Source: Magnolia sinica
Taxonomy: Eukaryota > Streptophyta > Magnoliopsida > Magnoliales > Magnoliaceae
Length of the DNA stretch: 64,000 nt
Assembly (NCBI RefSeq): GCF_029962835.1
Contig: NC_080584.1
Location: 84,348,862-84,412,861 of the forward strand
Reading direction: 5' to 3'
In this document: positions 24,901-35,339 of the stretch, in pieces
Numbering within the stretch: position 1 is the first letter of the stretch
How the letters are laid out: each line of letters starts with the position of its first letter
The notes under the pieces: generated by a model
What the model was told of the DNA's origin: nothing
Database searches by the model: none
The model's input: the letters and a program-made list of their open reading frames with translations, nothing else
Translations under genes and position numbers: made by a program

Positions 24901-25949
24901 ACTGTGTGTTCACGCGAAAGTTTTCAAACAGTGATTTCTTAGTTCTGCTCTTATACGTTGATGACATGCTCATAATGGGAAAAGATATCAAGAAGATTGA
25001 CAGGCTGAAAAAGGAGTTGGACAAGTTTTTTGTGATGAAAGACTTGGGCCTAGCTAAACAGATCCTAGGAATGGAGATAACCCGTGACAGAAGCAGCAGG
25101 AAACTTTGGCTATCACAAGAACGGTATATTGAGAAAGTCCTACAGCGGTCCAATATGAATACAGTGAAGCCGGTCAGTACTCCACTGGATGGTCACTTCA
25201 GATTGAGCGACAGGCAGTGTCCCAAGACGAAGGCAGAGGTGGAAGAGATGTAGAAGATACCCTATGCGTCAGTTATAGGAAGTTTGATGTATGCTATGAT
25301 GTGTACACACCCAGACATAGCATATGCGGTTGGTGTTGTCAGCCGGTATCTTGTCAATCCTGGCAAAAAGCATTGGGCAGCGATGAAATGGATACTGCGG
25401 TATCTAAGAGGCTCATCCATGTTGAGCCTATGCTATGGTGACGATAAAACTGTGTTAGAGGGTTACACAGATGCAAATATGGCAGGTGACATAGACTCCA
25501 GGAAGTCTACGTCGGGGTTCATGTTCACATTTGCAGGGGGAGCGGTTTCCTGGCAGAGCAAGCTACAGAAGGTCGTAGCATTGTTGACGACAGAGGCCGA
25601 GTACATTGCAGTCACAGAGGCATGTAAAGATATGCTTTGGATGAAAAGGTTCCTACAGGAACTTAACCTGAAGCAGGAGGAGCATGTGGTCCATTGCGAT
25701 AGTCAGAGTGCTATACACTTGAGCAAGAATCCAAGTCAGCATTCTAACTCAAAGCACATAGAGATTTGGTATCACTGGATCAGAGATACTTTGGAACAGA
25801 AGGTATTACAGCTTGAGATGGTCCACACAGACGATAATGAGTCAGACATGATGACCAAGGCTTTGCTCAAGGGCAAGTTTGAGGTTTGTAGAAACCAGGC
25901 TGGCTTGAAGAAGGTGAATTCCCCCTGGGACAAAAAGGGAAAGATTTGA
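21974..25949 (+). pseudogene. copia gag-pol pseudogene
   Basis: Starts with ATG at 21974 (MEGSSSRMISLNGYNWTIWK, gag). One frame runs to about 23185, then a single frameshift between about 23165 and 23190 moves to a second frame that runs to 25949. Thirteen in-frame stops break it: 22223, 22286, 22616, 22664, 22850, 23238, 23685, 23727, 23796, 24210, 24408, 24870 and 25251. Visible domains: zinc knuckle C-x2-C-x4-D-x4-C (His changed to Asp, a Trp now TGA); protease DSGAFFHAT; integrase head HRCLGHMSEKG with the last Cys now Tyr; integrase DDE residues in DLVYSDVCG, TFIDDASRR and NSGEY; reverse transcriptase LDVKTIFFHSDLEEEIYMHQ and YVDDM; RNase H GYTDANMAGD and TEAEYIAVTEA. The final TGA is made by the first bases of the 3' LTR. 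Confidence 0.95.
25932..25946 (+). promoter_or_regulatory. Polypurine tract
   Basis: AAAAAGGGAAAGATT directly precedes the TG of the 3' LTR, the place where plus-strand synthesis would start. Confidence 0.65.
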
Positions 25950-26690
25950 TGAAATTTTTGTCCCGTGCTCGACTGGTCGTGAGCCTCGCTCAACCGGTCG
26001 TGGGCTGGTGCTCGACCAGGCGTAGGTTCGAGTCGTGACACGACTCAAATTCCAGCGAGTTCGAAATAATTTTCTCCGAGGTGCTCGACCGGTCGTGGGT
26101 GGTTCACGACCGGTCATGGGTTGCACTCGATCTGTCGTGGACTCAGCACGACCAGTCGTGATTACGCAGATTCATTTCGCGATTTTGCGCGGATTTCGTT
26201 TCGTAAGTCCTTTCGCAACTGGGATGCGGAAGGGAGTTTCCTAAAACTATAAAAAATGGGTCTTTAGGGTTTTTTCTAGTGTATGGGATGTATACGAAAA
26301 ACATAAGAATGCTATCAAAGGTGTGAGAAAAAGAAAATGAGAGAGAGGAAGCTTGTGGAAGGAAGATTATGCTCGTGGAGGTTATTTACTGTGCAATTTA
26401 TATCTCAGCACTCCTATGTCCTCATAATCGGTTAGATCTCTCTGTTTTCTTTTATTCTCTTACTGTTTATCCGCTCCTTCGTGAGTGAAGAAGATTGTAA
26501 CGTTCTACTTCATAGTGGATTGTTGATCTGGACGAGGTCTCATGGTTTTTACATCTTTGAGGGTTTCCACGTAAAAATCTCTTATGTGGTGTATGGTTGA
26601 TGCTTTGATTTATTTCATTGCTTTATTATTCCATAATTCTGGTTTGTTCTGGAGGGCTAGATCCTAAGGTTTTGTGCAAGGCCCCCAACA
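25947..26690 (+). repeat. 3' LTR of the copia element
   Basis: 744 bp, from TGATGAAATTTTTGTCCC to GCCCCCAACA, collinear with the 5' LTR and keeping the terminal CA. Confidence 0.9.
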
Positions 26691-26709
26691 ACTTGGATCA
26701 TTGGATCTA

Positions 26710-27898
26710 CCTAAGTGGGGCCAGCGTGCTGTATGTGTTGTACATCCATGCTGTCCATCTATTTTGACAACTCATTTTCAAAAATGATTGCAAAAATGAA
26801 GTAGATCCATATCTTAAGTGGACCACACAACAGGAAACAGTGGTGATTGAGCACCCACCATTAAAAACTTCTTGGGGGCCATCGAAATGTTTATTTTTCA
26901 TCCAATCCCTTGATAAGGTAAAAAGGACATGGATGAAAGGACCACACGAATATCATATTAAAAAATTTTGTAGTGTAGAGAAAGTTTTTATTTGTCGACC
27001 TCCTATTGCAATAAAGGCCCCTAACAATGTTTCTGTTGCTTTGGACTTTCCTACTATCTACTGACTTTCCCATGGGTTGGTCTCCCACTTGCTTGCTTGT
27101 CTGGCGATTTAGAACTGCTCTTGCTTCAACCTTGGCCTGCGTGAAGATCTTTGCATCTAGGGATGTGCTTCTTTGCTATTCTTCCAATGCTATTTCTATA
27201 TTCAGAATTGCCTCTTAATATAATGTGTAAAATGCTTGCAAATCTTATTCTCTCCCTTATCTATCTTTTGCTTTGATCAATTTGCAGAGACTAGCATGTT
27301 CGTGGACAATCAACAAAGTCTAGGAGCCTTTAAAGGCCCGATGTCCTCCTCTTGGCAGATGCACATGTTCCCTACGAGACTTCGCTATTTCGCTTCATCT
27401 TCTACCATTTGCGGACCATACTTTCTAGGCCAGCAGTCATTCACATACACTCCACATCTAGATTCATCACTAAGACTGAGATAACTGATCTTATATGATG
27501 CCTAGCCTAGGCTGTGGGCTTTACCTATTTAGTGACCTTCCTCCACGTTTCCCCCTCTCCTTTTGTCTTCCCTTTTGCTCCTTTGCATCTGAGGTGTGGA
27601 TTGCTTCTTTTTCATTTTCGTTCTTTTATATTAGGATTTGCCTCATTTGTTGTATCCTTTTATGCTTTGTCCTCGATAAATAATAAGAAAGTATTTCTCA
27701 CTTACTTTCTTTAAAATAATAATAATTTTTTTTTTTTTTTTTAAAGAATTAATGGTCAATCATCACTGTTACCTGTGGTTTGTTCCACGATTTGGATATT
27801 CTTTATTTTTTAGGATCATGTCTTAAAATGAGCTTTCAAAATGGATGGACAACAACCATGTAAAGAACATACGCCATAAGAGGGCTCACAGTCAGATA
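26710..27898. mobile_element. Foldback MITE A split by an insertion of about 750 bp
   Basis: The left half (GTGTTGTACATCCATGCTG, CAGGAAACAGTGGTGATTG, TTTTCATCCAATCCCTTG) ends near 26997. The right half (GGTCAATCATCACTGTTACC, GAGCTTTCAAAATGGATGG) resumes near 27746. The segment between does not belong to the family. Confidence 0.55.
26998..27745. other. Insertion of unknown origin inside a MITE
   Basis: Pyrimidine-rich, with modest open frames and no recognised domain. It ends with TAAATAATAAGAAAG, a TAA repeat and a T-run of 18. No target duplication or terminal repeat was recognised. It could be part of a non-LTR retrotransposon or a captured intron. Confidence 0.35.
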
Positions 27899-28759
27899 CC
27901 CACAGCCCGTGGGGATCAACCCATGCCAATGCATCCCAACATATTATAATGTACTGCTTTGGGGATTTATATATCCTTTGAATTCTTATCACCTTTCAAA
28001 TGATTTAAACCCTTTATTACAATGAATCTGAACTTGTTTGGTGATACACAACAAATAAATTATTTAAAATTGAATCATTTTAACCATTGGAAATTTGGTT
28101 CTTTTTTACTTTGAAAATGAAAATAAATCCACTTCCAATCAATAGAAGCCCGATGTATCACACGCTAGGTAGGGTCTATTATTCCAGAAAGCATCATCAT
28201 CAATTTGGGTCGTGCTTCAATGACGACCTCTTGCTATAAAGAATGGATTTCAGGCCTCTTGCTATGGAGGGTGGATTACGTGCCAGGGATCCATATATGG
28301 TGTACACGTGTTAGAGACTTGGCCACTCATGAGACACTTAGCACTGTACGCACTAGCTGTATGATTAAAAAGGTAAGGATGTACACTCATCAAGTGAACC
28401 ACACGTGTACATTGATTTTATTATTTCCATGGTTGTTCTTTTTGTTTTTTTTCTAAAGGCCCATGTTTTTTGCGTCCGGTCATGCTAAAGATATGAGCTA
28501 AGGAGAGAATCGTGATTCTTCTGCTTGTCCCCAACAGAATTTCTGTTTGTTGCAAATTGATTGGGCTACATCATCACGCAGTATTTTATGAAGTAATAGC
28601 AACGTCAATATGACCTAAACCAATGTAGGAAAATAAGAATTTTCTGTTTGTGACAAGTAGAGGATCTCAATTGGAAGAAGACGGGCTTGGATCTCCAACA
28701 CATGCTATACTAGTGGGCAAGAGGGAGGGGTGTGATTCAGTGGATCCTTGACTATGTGT
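27899..28759. other. Intergenic sequence, no gene
   Basis: No exon, RNA gene or bounded repeat was recognised. The open frame near 28205 has no domain and ends in a low-complexity Leu/Phe stretch. Confidence 0.35.
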
Positions 28760-29192
28760 CTGGCTTTGATGTGTGTGCCTTACATCCCTCTCATCCATCC
28801 ATTTTGAAAGCTGATTTTAGGGAACAATAACAAAAAATGAACCAGGTTAATTCATATCTCAGGTAGACTAGACCATAGGAAAATGTGATGATTAAATACA
28901 CACCATTAAAAACTTCTTATGAGCCACTGGAATGTTTATTCTTCATATAACCTATTGATAAAGTCACAAGGACTTTGGATGAAGGGACCTCACAAATATC
29001 TAACTTGATCCAAAATAAATATCAGCCTGATCCAAAACTTTTGCAGTGCACAAGACGTATTTAATAGTCAATCACCATTGTTTCCTATGGTGTAGTCTAT
29101 ATGAGATTTAGATCTACTTCTTTCTTATATCATGCCCAAAAATAAGCCGTCAAAATGGATGAATGGCCACACATCACGGTGGGCTCCACAGG
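28760..29192. mobile_element. Foldback MITE, family A
   Basis: The arms are TGATGTGTGTGCCTTACATC and the inverse around GCCGTCAAAATGGATGAATG with CACATCACGGTGGGCTCC. The centre shows TTGATCCAAAATAAATATCA and CATTGTTTCCTATGGTGT. Confidence 0.55.
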
Positions 29193-29379
29193 GATATCTA
29201 CCCACAGAGGTTTATATTTGTGGTTTTCTAGTCGTCCTCGTGGGAATTACCTTACAAAATGCAGTGTGATGATTGGTAGATTTCTCACAAACATTACAAT
29301 GCACACGCCCCCCTCACACACACACTTTTGCCATATCTGTTAGAGATCTAGAGATTTAGCCCGTCCGGTGATAAGACCT

Positions 29380-30275
29380 TTGTGCTGGAAAAGCTGTGGC
29401 CCCACAATGATGTATGTGTTTTATCCATGACATCCATCTATTTTTCTACTTTAGGGCATGGATAAAAAATTAGGCAGATCCAAAGATTAGGTGGAGCACA
29501 CTAATAGAAAATAGTGGTGATTAAACGCGCACCATTTAAAAAAATAAAATAAAATAAAACCCTAAGGCTCATTCCCTTGCTTATTTGCCATTTAAAACTT
29601 GTTGATTGGGTCACACAAATCTAAATATTCAAGGAAAACCACATGTATCAATTTGATCCAAAACTTGTGGCTGCAAGAAGATTTTAACGGTAGGCTTCAA
29701 TCACCAGCGGTTCCTGAGATTTGGGTCTACCTAATTTTAATGACCTGGCAAAACAGATGGTATGGGGACCTAAATTTTACTACTCTGCCGTGATATGTCC
29801 ACATGCATTAAAAAGTTGTACACGTGGCTTTCTTGGAACTAATTAATACTAAACTGACCTAATTTCTGTCCCCAATTTATATAACCTTCAAACAAATATT
29901 ACGTTGAACTAAATTTCATAAGGGATGATTGATGGACCATTTAAATGAAAAAAAAAAAACATTCAATGGCCTTAATTCAACAAACAGACGTCCCAATCAC
30001 CGGTTAGGTCGTTCGGTCAATCTAATTTTTGGCTTACTGCACATGTGCAGTAGGTCCATGGTTTTATTTACATGCATGCCACGTGTACAATGAGCTAGTG
30101 CATGCCTATTAACTATCAGCTTCTGCTAGAGTATCAATTGATTCTTCTTGCATATATAGAAAAAGCTTGCCATAAAAAACACACATGCAACAATGGATCA
30201 CCAAGAGGGTTATAAGGTATCAGTACTTGTCGTACCGTACCATCTTTTCCATTAACTTGATGGTTTTTTATTTTT
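29380..30275. repeat. Local duplication, unit 1
   Basis: Begins TGCTGGAAAAGCTGTGGCC and continues through a family A arm, AAAAGTTGTACACGTGGC, and AACAATGGATCACCAAGAGG to TTTTCCATTAACTTG. The same order recurs in unit 2 about 990 bp later with small differences. A TATA-like CATATATAG near 30154 precedes ATGGATCACC at 30193, with AAG then GTATCA after 8 codons: a possible promoter and first exon, unproven. Confidence 0.8.
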
Positions 30276-30369
30276 ATTTTTATTTTTATTTTTATCTGCT
30301 TCATTTTTTAGCTCATGTCCAAACATGAGCTGGAAAAAAGGATGGACATGGTAGATTTCTCACAAACAT

Positions 30370-31103
30370 TGGTGCTGGAAAAGCCGTGGCCCCACAATGA
30401 TGTATGTGTTTTATCCATGACGTCCATCTATTTTTCTACTTTAGGGCATGGCAAAAAAATTAGGCCAATCCAAAGATTAGGTGGAGCACACTAATAGAAA
30501 ATAGTGGTGATTAAACGCCCACTGTTTTATAAAAGAATAAAATAAAAAATAAAAAAATAATAATAATAAAAAAATCCTAAGGCTCACTCCATTGCTTATT
30601 TGCCATTTAAAACTTGTTGATTGGGTCACACAGATCTAAATATTCAAGGAAAACCACATATATCAATTTGATCCTAAACTTGTGGCTGCAAGAAGATTTT
30701 AACGGCAAGCTTCAATCACCAACGGTTCCTGAGATGTGGTCCACCTGAGATTTGGGTCTACCTAATTTTAATGAGCTGGCAAAACAAATGGTATGGGGAC
30801 CTAAATTTTACTACTCTGTCGTGATATGTACACATGCATTAAAAAGTTGTACACGTGGCTTTCATGGAACTAATTAATACTAAACTGACCTAATTTCTAT
30901 CCCCAATTTATATAACCTTTAAACAAATATTACGTTGAACTAAATTCCATAAGGGATGATTGACGGACCATTTAAATGAAAAAAACATTCAATGGCCTTA
31001 ATTCAACAAACAGATGTCCCAATCACTGGCTAGGTTGTTCGGTTAATTTAATATTTGGTTTACTGCAGATGTGCAGTAGGTCCATGGTTTTATTTATATG
31101 TAA
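30370..31103. repeat. Local duplication, unit 2, left part
   Basis: Collinear with unit 1 from TGCTGGAAAAGCCGTGGCC to GTCCATGGTTTTATTTATATG, where the CACTA element interrupts it. The right part resumes at 38835. Confidence 0.8.
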
Positions 31104-31118
31104 GAATACAACGAGATT

Positions 31119-31300
31119 GGCCTTTACCGGCAATCAAAACCGCTGGCAAATGTCCAAAACTGCCGGTAAAGATTTTATCTGACAGCCGGCAAAGACTCGA
31201 TCGTTAAAGGTTTTAGCGGCGGTTTTTGGAGCCGCCACTAAAAGAAAAGGCTACGGATAAAATCCGTAGCAATAGATAGGCCTTTTGGATTTGATCTGTA
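31119..31300. repeat. CACTA left subterminal hairpin region
   Basis: Repeated GCCGGCAAAG or GCCGGTAAAG words and two stem-loops, GCGGCGGTTTTTGGAGCCGC and GCTACGGATAAAATCCGTAGC. In CACTA elements such subterminal repeats bind the regulatory transposition protein. Confidence 0.65.
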
Positions 31301-32560
31301 GCCATAGAGCATAAATAATAGTGAATATTATAGGAAATCTGCTATCCAAACTATTGAACCTCTTTTCATTCTACTTCCTGTTGCATTTATAAATGGTTTG
31401 TTTGTTTGTTTGTTTTTTTTTCATGTTGCTAGTGATTTTTCAAGTGTACAAAGGTGCCCATTAATGTGAGAAAGAAGTGCAATAATAATATTTGGAAGCA
31501 TTCGAAAGCTAAAGGCCACCAAATTCACCAGCCAATCCTCTTCCATCGTCCCAACATGGTATGCACAAGCGTGAGATCCAGACCGTCCTTAGATTCCTCA
31601 GCTCTTTTCCAAGCAGCCTGAGAAGAAAAAAGGAACAAAAAAAAATCAACAAAGGAAAAACAGAATTAGAAAAAGAAGAAGAAGCTGATTAAGAAAAATG
31701 TGAAACAAGAAACAATCTGGAGGGGGATGCAATGGTATAGATCAGATCTACATATGTCAATGCGTGCAAACAAAGATCTAAAAGAAAAAGTAAAAAAAAA
31801 AAAAAAAGAACGAAAAAAGAATCTGAATCTGTCTACGAAAACTGCAGTTAATGGGCTAGCTTTACATAGATTAAATCCATAGCTATATAGCTCATAGCTA
31901 CCAAAAATCTGTAGCCATAGAGAAAATCTTTCTCATAAAAAATAAAAAACGTTTTTTTTTTTTTTTACTACACCAGTCTATGCAGCCAACGTACCTTGGT
32001 TAATGTCAATGATCTCCATGTTGCCAATGATTGCCATTGTTAGGGACTGGTTTCTTTTGTCAATCTTTGGTGAGCTGTGTAGCAGTAGAAGGCATCAGGA
32101 CCAGTATTTCGGAGTCCCTTGATGCAGCGGATAATCTTATCTTCTGGGCTGGAGTGGTCAGATTAAAAAAATCCCAGGATTTCCCGCCGAGGCTTGTCTG
32201 TGGTCATGTTCTGCAGGAGTAATGGTGTGCGGGTAGGTATCTATGGTGCTGGCTCAGCGCTTTTGGAATTCAAGCTGCAGGGGGATCTTTTCTTTTAATT
32301 TGGACTGCATCCAAGTCATTGCCTGCTGGGAGCTGCTTGTGTTGCTTTTCTGTTTAATGCAGGCTTGGTGGCAACTATTGTTCATAGATTTTCCAAAAGC
32401 ATAATTCTTCAGAATAAAACAACATAAAGGATTAGAGGGTGGCAACTATTGCTCATGTTTAAAAGAACCTAAATGTGCCTAAAGATACAAACATGTGCAT
32501 GTCCACCAGAAGTGATAGGACTCAGGATTGCAGAAATCAATATGTTGAATGGCTGCATAC

Positions 32561-33242
32561 CTTTGAGGTAACACTTAAAAAATCCCACGCTTCATGTTGT
32601 TCTGCAACCTTGGCTATTGACAAAAGATCCTGAAAGAAAGAACATATCAGAAAGCAGCCTGACAGAACCGATACACAATCGAAGGAATGCAAAGCAGGGC
32701 AACTATATCATACTTGCAAATATTGTCAAGCAGAATACACCGCTGGTGAACAAAAGAATCCTCGATACTTGATGAAAGAAACCTCTTTGGAGGCAAATGT
32801 AATGTATAATTTGGTATATCTTTAAGATGCCGATGGAGTCACTCAAAGTTTCTGTATCTGCAGACAATAAGTCATAAAATATCAGTCGAAATTCCCAAAT
32901 GTAGAACTCTCCATTCTGATGCAGAAAGACACTTTAGGAAAGTCTTAGACTCTTAGTCCCAAGGATTTTAAAAAATATTTGACTACCAACAGGATTTTAG
33001 AAAAGAACTGTGGTCAGAAGCTATGTTAGAGGACAAAAAATTTGCTTAACCTAAGATATACATAGCTAAGATAAAAGTATTTCAAAAGATAAGTACCTTC
33101 TTTTCACAAACCAGGTCAAAAGTATTTCAAAAGAGAAGTATCTTCTTTTCACAAAACAGGTCTTATTCCCTGCATCTCTCACAGCAATTGAATAAACTGC
33201 AAAAGATTTTGACCCAATCTTCTCGAAATATGCTCCCACAAC
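32561..33242 (-). pseudogene. Captured PX-domain (sorting-nexin-like) gene fragment, three exons
   Basis: Phosphoinositide-binding PX domain of a plant PXA/PX sorting-nexin-like membrane-trafficking protein. Exon A (33242..33097) reads VVGAYFEKIGSKSFAVYSIA then NKTCFVKRR. Exon B (32857..32713) reads YRNFE, a TGA where Arg is expected, LHRHLKDIPNYTLHLPPKR, then FVHQRCILLD and a 1-bp deletion. Exon C (32629..32561) reads DLLSIAKVAEQHEAWDFLSV and TSK. Acceptors (CTATAG, CTGCAG, TTTCAG) and the exon C donor GTATGC are kept. A duplication of about 45 bp at the end of exon A leaves one copy with donor GTACTT and one with ATACTT. The start and the rest of the gene are absent. The protein match is from memory of the family but is long and collinear. 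Confidence 0.82.
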
Positions 33243-33724
33243 CTATAGAAAAATTGTAAGCACTATGATATGAAGCAAAGATACAATGTAAAGATAAATT
33301 AAAAGGTTCGTATAAGATAGAAATATGAAAGTAAAGATGTTAATCAAGCTACCATGACCTTAACCATTTTCATGTTTCTCAAGATACAACTACAGAGCAT
33401 CAACAAGTCAGACTGGATCCAGTTCTTGGGGTCCGATTAATAATCAGATTGGATCTGAGTCAAACCTGACCGACCATGCTTTACTTGTTTGCACTTTGGG
33501 GTGTGTATGTAATAGTTGGCAGGGGTCGAACACTGGGTGGAACCTTACTGACATGTGAGTGGTGTCAATGTGAGCCTCTACCATGGTGAGTTCCAATAGC
33601 CCATGTAAAAGAGAAAGATGACAACAAAGATGATCTGGGTCAACCCTATGACCCAAATATTGTAACATATTATCTGCCAAGAAAACCTTGAGACAAAAAA
33701 GATGAACAAACCCATTACTATCAC

Positions 33725-34286
33725 CTGCTTTGCGTCTATAAGCTTCACATGAAATTCATTGCTATCTCCCTCTTGCAAGGTCCTCAAACAACTAATATTA
33801 AAAAAGAAAAAAATAAATAATGTGGGGTGGCAGTACAAAACCAAAACAAATTTCATGCAACTATTATAAAACAATTCACCTTGTGTGATTGGATGATCCC
33901 ATATATGTTGTCAGGTTCATTGATTTGTGTGACCGCTGCAACTAGTAATTCAATGTGGGGTGGCAGCTGGAAAAATTGAATGTAAGTTGGTAAGTCAGAT
34001 CATGTACTTGAAAAAATCGATCAATACAATTTAACATTGTAAGTCATGAAAAATTTCCCCCGTACTACAATCAGTCAAAAATTTGATCCCTATAATTTCC
34101 CTCACGCATAAAGCATATAAAAGGTCAAGACCTGAAGTAATGTGGAAAAAGGGAAAAGCATAGCAGTTATTTCAATACTAACAGTTTCAATATGCGGAAA
34201 ATCAGGGTCTCCCAATGTCAGGCTGTTAAAATGATCTTCACACCAATGCTCCAATACATAACAGAGGTGAAGTATGAGCCACAATG
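33725..34286 (-). pseudogene. ATM-like fragment: Captured ATM-type kinase gene fragment (FAT-region exons)
   Basis: Three minus-strand exons. Exon 1 (34286..34183) reads LWLILHLCYVLEHWCEDHFN then SLTLGDPDFPHIET, with acceptor TTGGCAG and donor GTTAGT. Exon 2 (33966..33880, 29 codons) reads LPPHIELLVAAVTQINEPDN then IYGIIQSHK, with donor GTGAAT. Exon 3 (33791..33725) reads CLRTLQEGDSNEFHVKLIDA then KQ, with donor GTGATA. These correspond to the plant ATM FAT region (INEPDS.YGI and CLR.LQEGD.EEFH are hallmarks I recall). Exons expected between 2 and 3 are missing; only 88 bp of intron separates them. All three are open, so capture may be fairly recent or a retained reading frame. No kinase domain is present. 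Confidence 0.8.
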
Positions 34287-34803
34287 CTGCCAAGTAAATG
34301 TAGCCATCAGGAGGAGATTACAATACAGGGGCATGTCAAAAAAGAAGAAAAAGAAGAAGAAAATCAATATACACATGCACATAAACCTTCTTTCTTTAAC
34401 TATTGCACGCAGGAATATGCAAATAAACATAGATAAAAGGAATGTTGATAAAATATAAAATAAAAAATAAAAAAAATACCATTGATCTAATGCCTGCCAA
34501 CAAGATCCTAACTACCAAATCTTTTTCTCCATTGAATGTAGACTGTTAGTGCATTTCATCAAATTCATCATCTGCAAGATCTCTTTTAAATGCCAGATCC
34601 CAGCCCACCTGACTACCAATGATATTAGGTAGACAGATGCCAATTGAAAACAAGATAAATTGAATTTATTGGGGAAACATACTAGACTATTTCATCCCAT
34701 AACATCAGAAACAAAGGAAAACATCGCATTTTCATATTAACAAGAGTTAAGGAAGCATTTCCATTCTTTATAGACAGTTGGAAACACAATAGCAAATACA
34801 TAC

Positions 34804-34878
34804 CGGTGCAGAAGGGGCTGCTGTGCAAATGCCAAAAGTCTTTCCACCATGCTTGCCACAAACTAGTGTCCCATGGGC
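34804..34878 (-). pseudogene. Putative captured exon of unknown gene
   Basis: A 25-codon open exon on the minus strand flanked by acceptor TTCTTCAG and donor GTATGT, reading AHGTLVCGKHGGKTFGICTA then APSAP. I do not recognise the source protein. It lies upstream, in transcription order, of the ATM-like exons. Confidence 0.4.
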
Positions 34879-35339
34879 CTGAAGAAAATCCAGGTAAATG
34901 CCAGTGCATCAAATCAATCACTATTTTGTATGGCACAATCATGCAACTCTAATTGGAATTGGAAGCCACGCTTACATCATTAATGACCAATAAAAATCCA
35001 TGCTTCTTCCGAAGTATTACATAATGTAGTGCAAACATAATTTGAGGATGAATGATTGAACATGGCTGCTGTTCTCTGGAATATTGGATCTAGGAAATAT
35101 TGAACATGTAGCCATTCGGATCTCTAGCCCTTTTCCATTAAATCTGAACCATTTATGGTATTCTCAGGACATAATCCAGTGGTTAGGATCGCCTTTACCC
35201 ACCAAGTCTATCCAAAAAAAAAAAAAAAACTATCAAAAGTTTAGGAAACTGCCCATTGAAGAAGACCATAAATGGACAACCGGAAACCAGCAGCAATCAA
35301 GATCCCCATCAAATAAATGTAAGAGATCTAACCATCAAA

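Larger units (their letters stand above)
21181..26690 (+). mobile_element. Ty1/copia LTR retrotransposon (Tnt1/Tork-like), complete but dead
   Basis: 5510 bp. Two LTRs (21181-21923 and 25947-26690) begin TG, and the 3' copy ends CA (the 5' copy has AA). Flanks GCTTG (21176-21180) and ACTTG (26691-26695) form a 4-of-5 target duplication. A worn initiator-Met-type primer binding site lies at 21927-21939 and a purine tract at 25932-25946. The internal gag-pol pseudogene order is gag, protease, integrase, reverse transcriptase, RNase H, the copia order. By eye the last 340 bp of the two LTRs differ at about 20 places, mostly transitions. Confidence 0.92.

Noticed and set aside
22853..25949. Several separate genes with integrase-, reverse-transcriptase- and RNase H-like products
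   Set aside because: They are pieces of a single copia gag-pol broken by stops and one frameshift between two LTRs.
34540..34640. LINE reverse-transcriptase-like peptide on the minus strand (GWDLAFKRDLADDEFDEM)
   Set aside because: Only about 20 residues of resemblance to a LINE ORF2 region, with no flanking motifs; not enough for a call.
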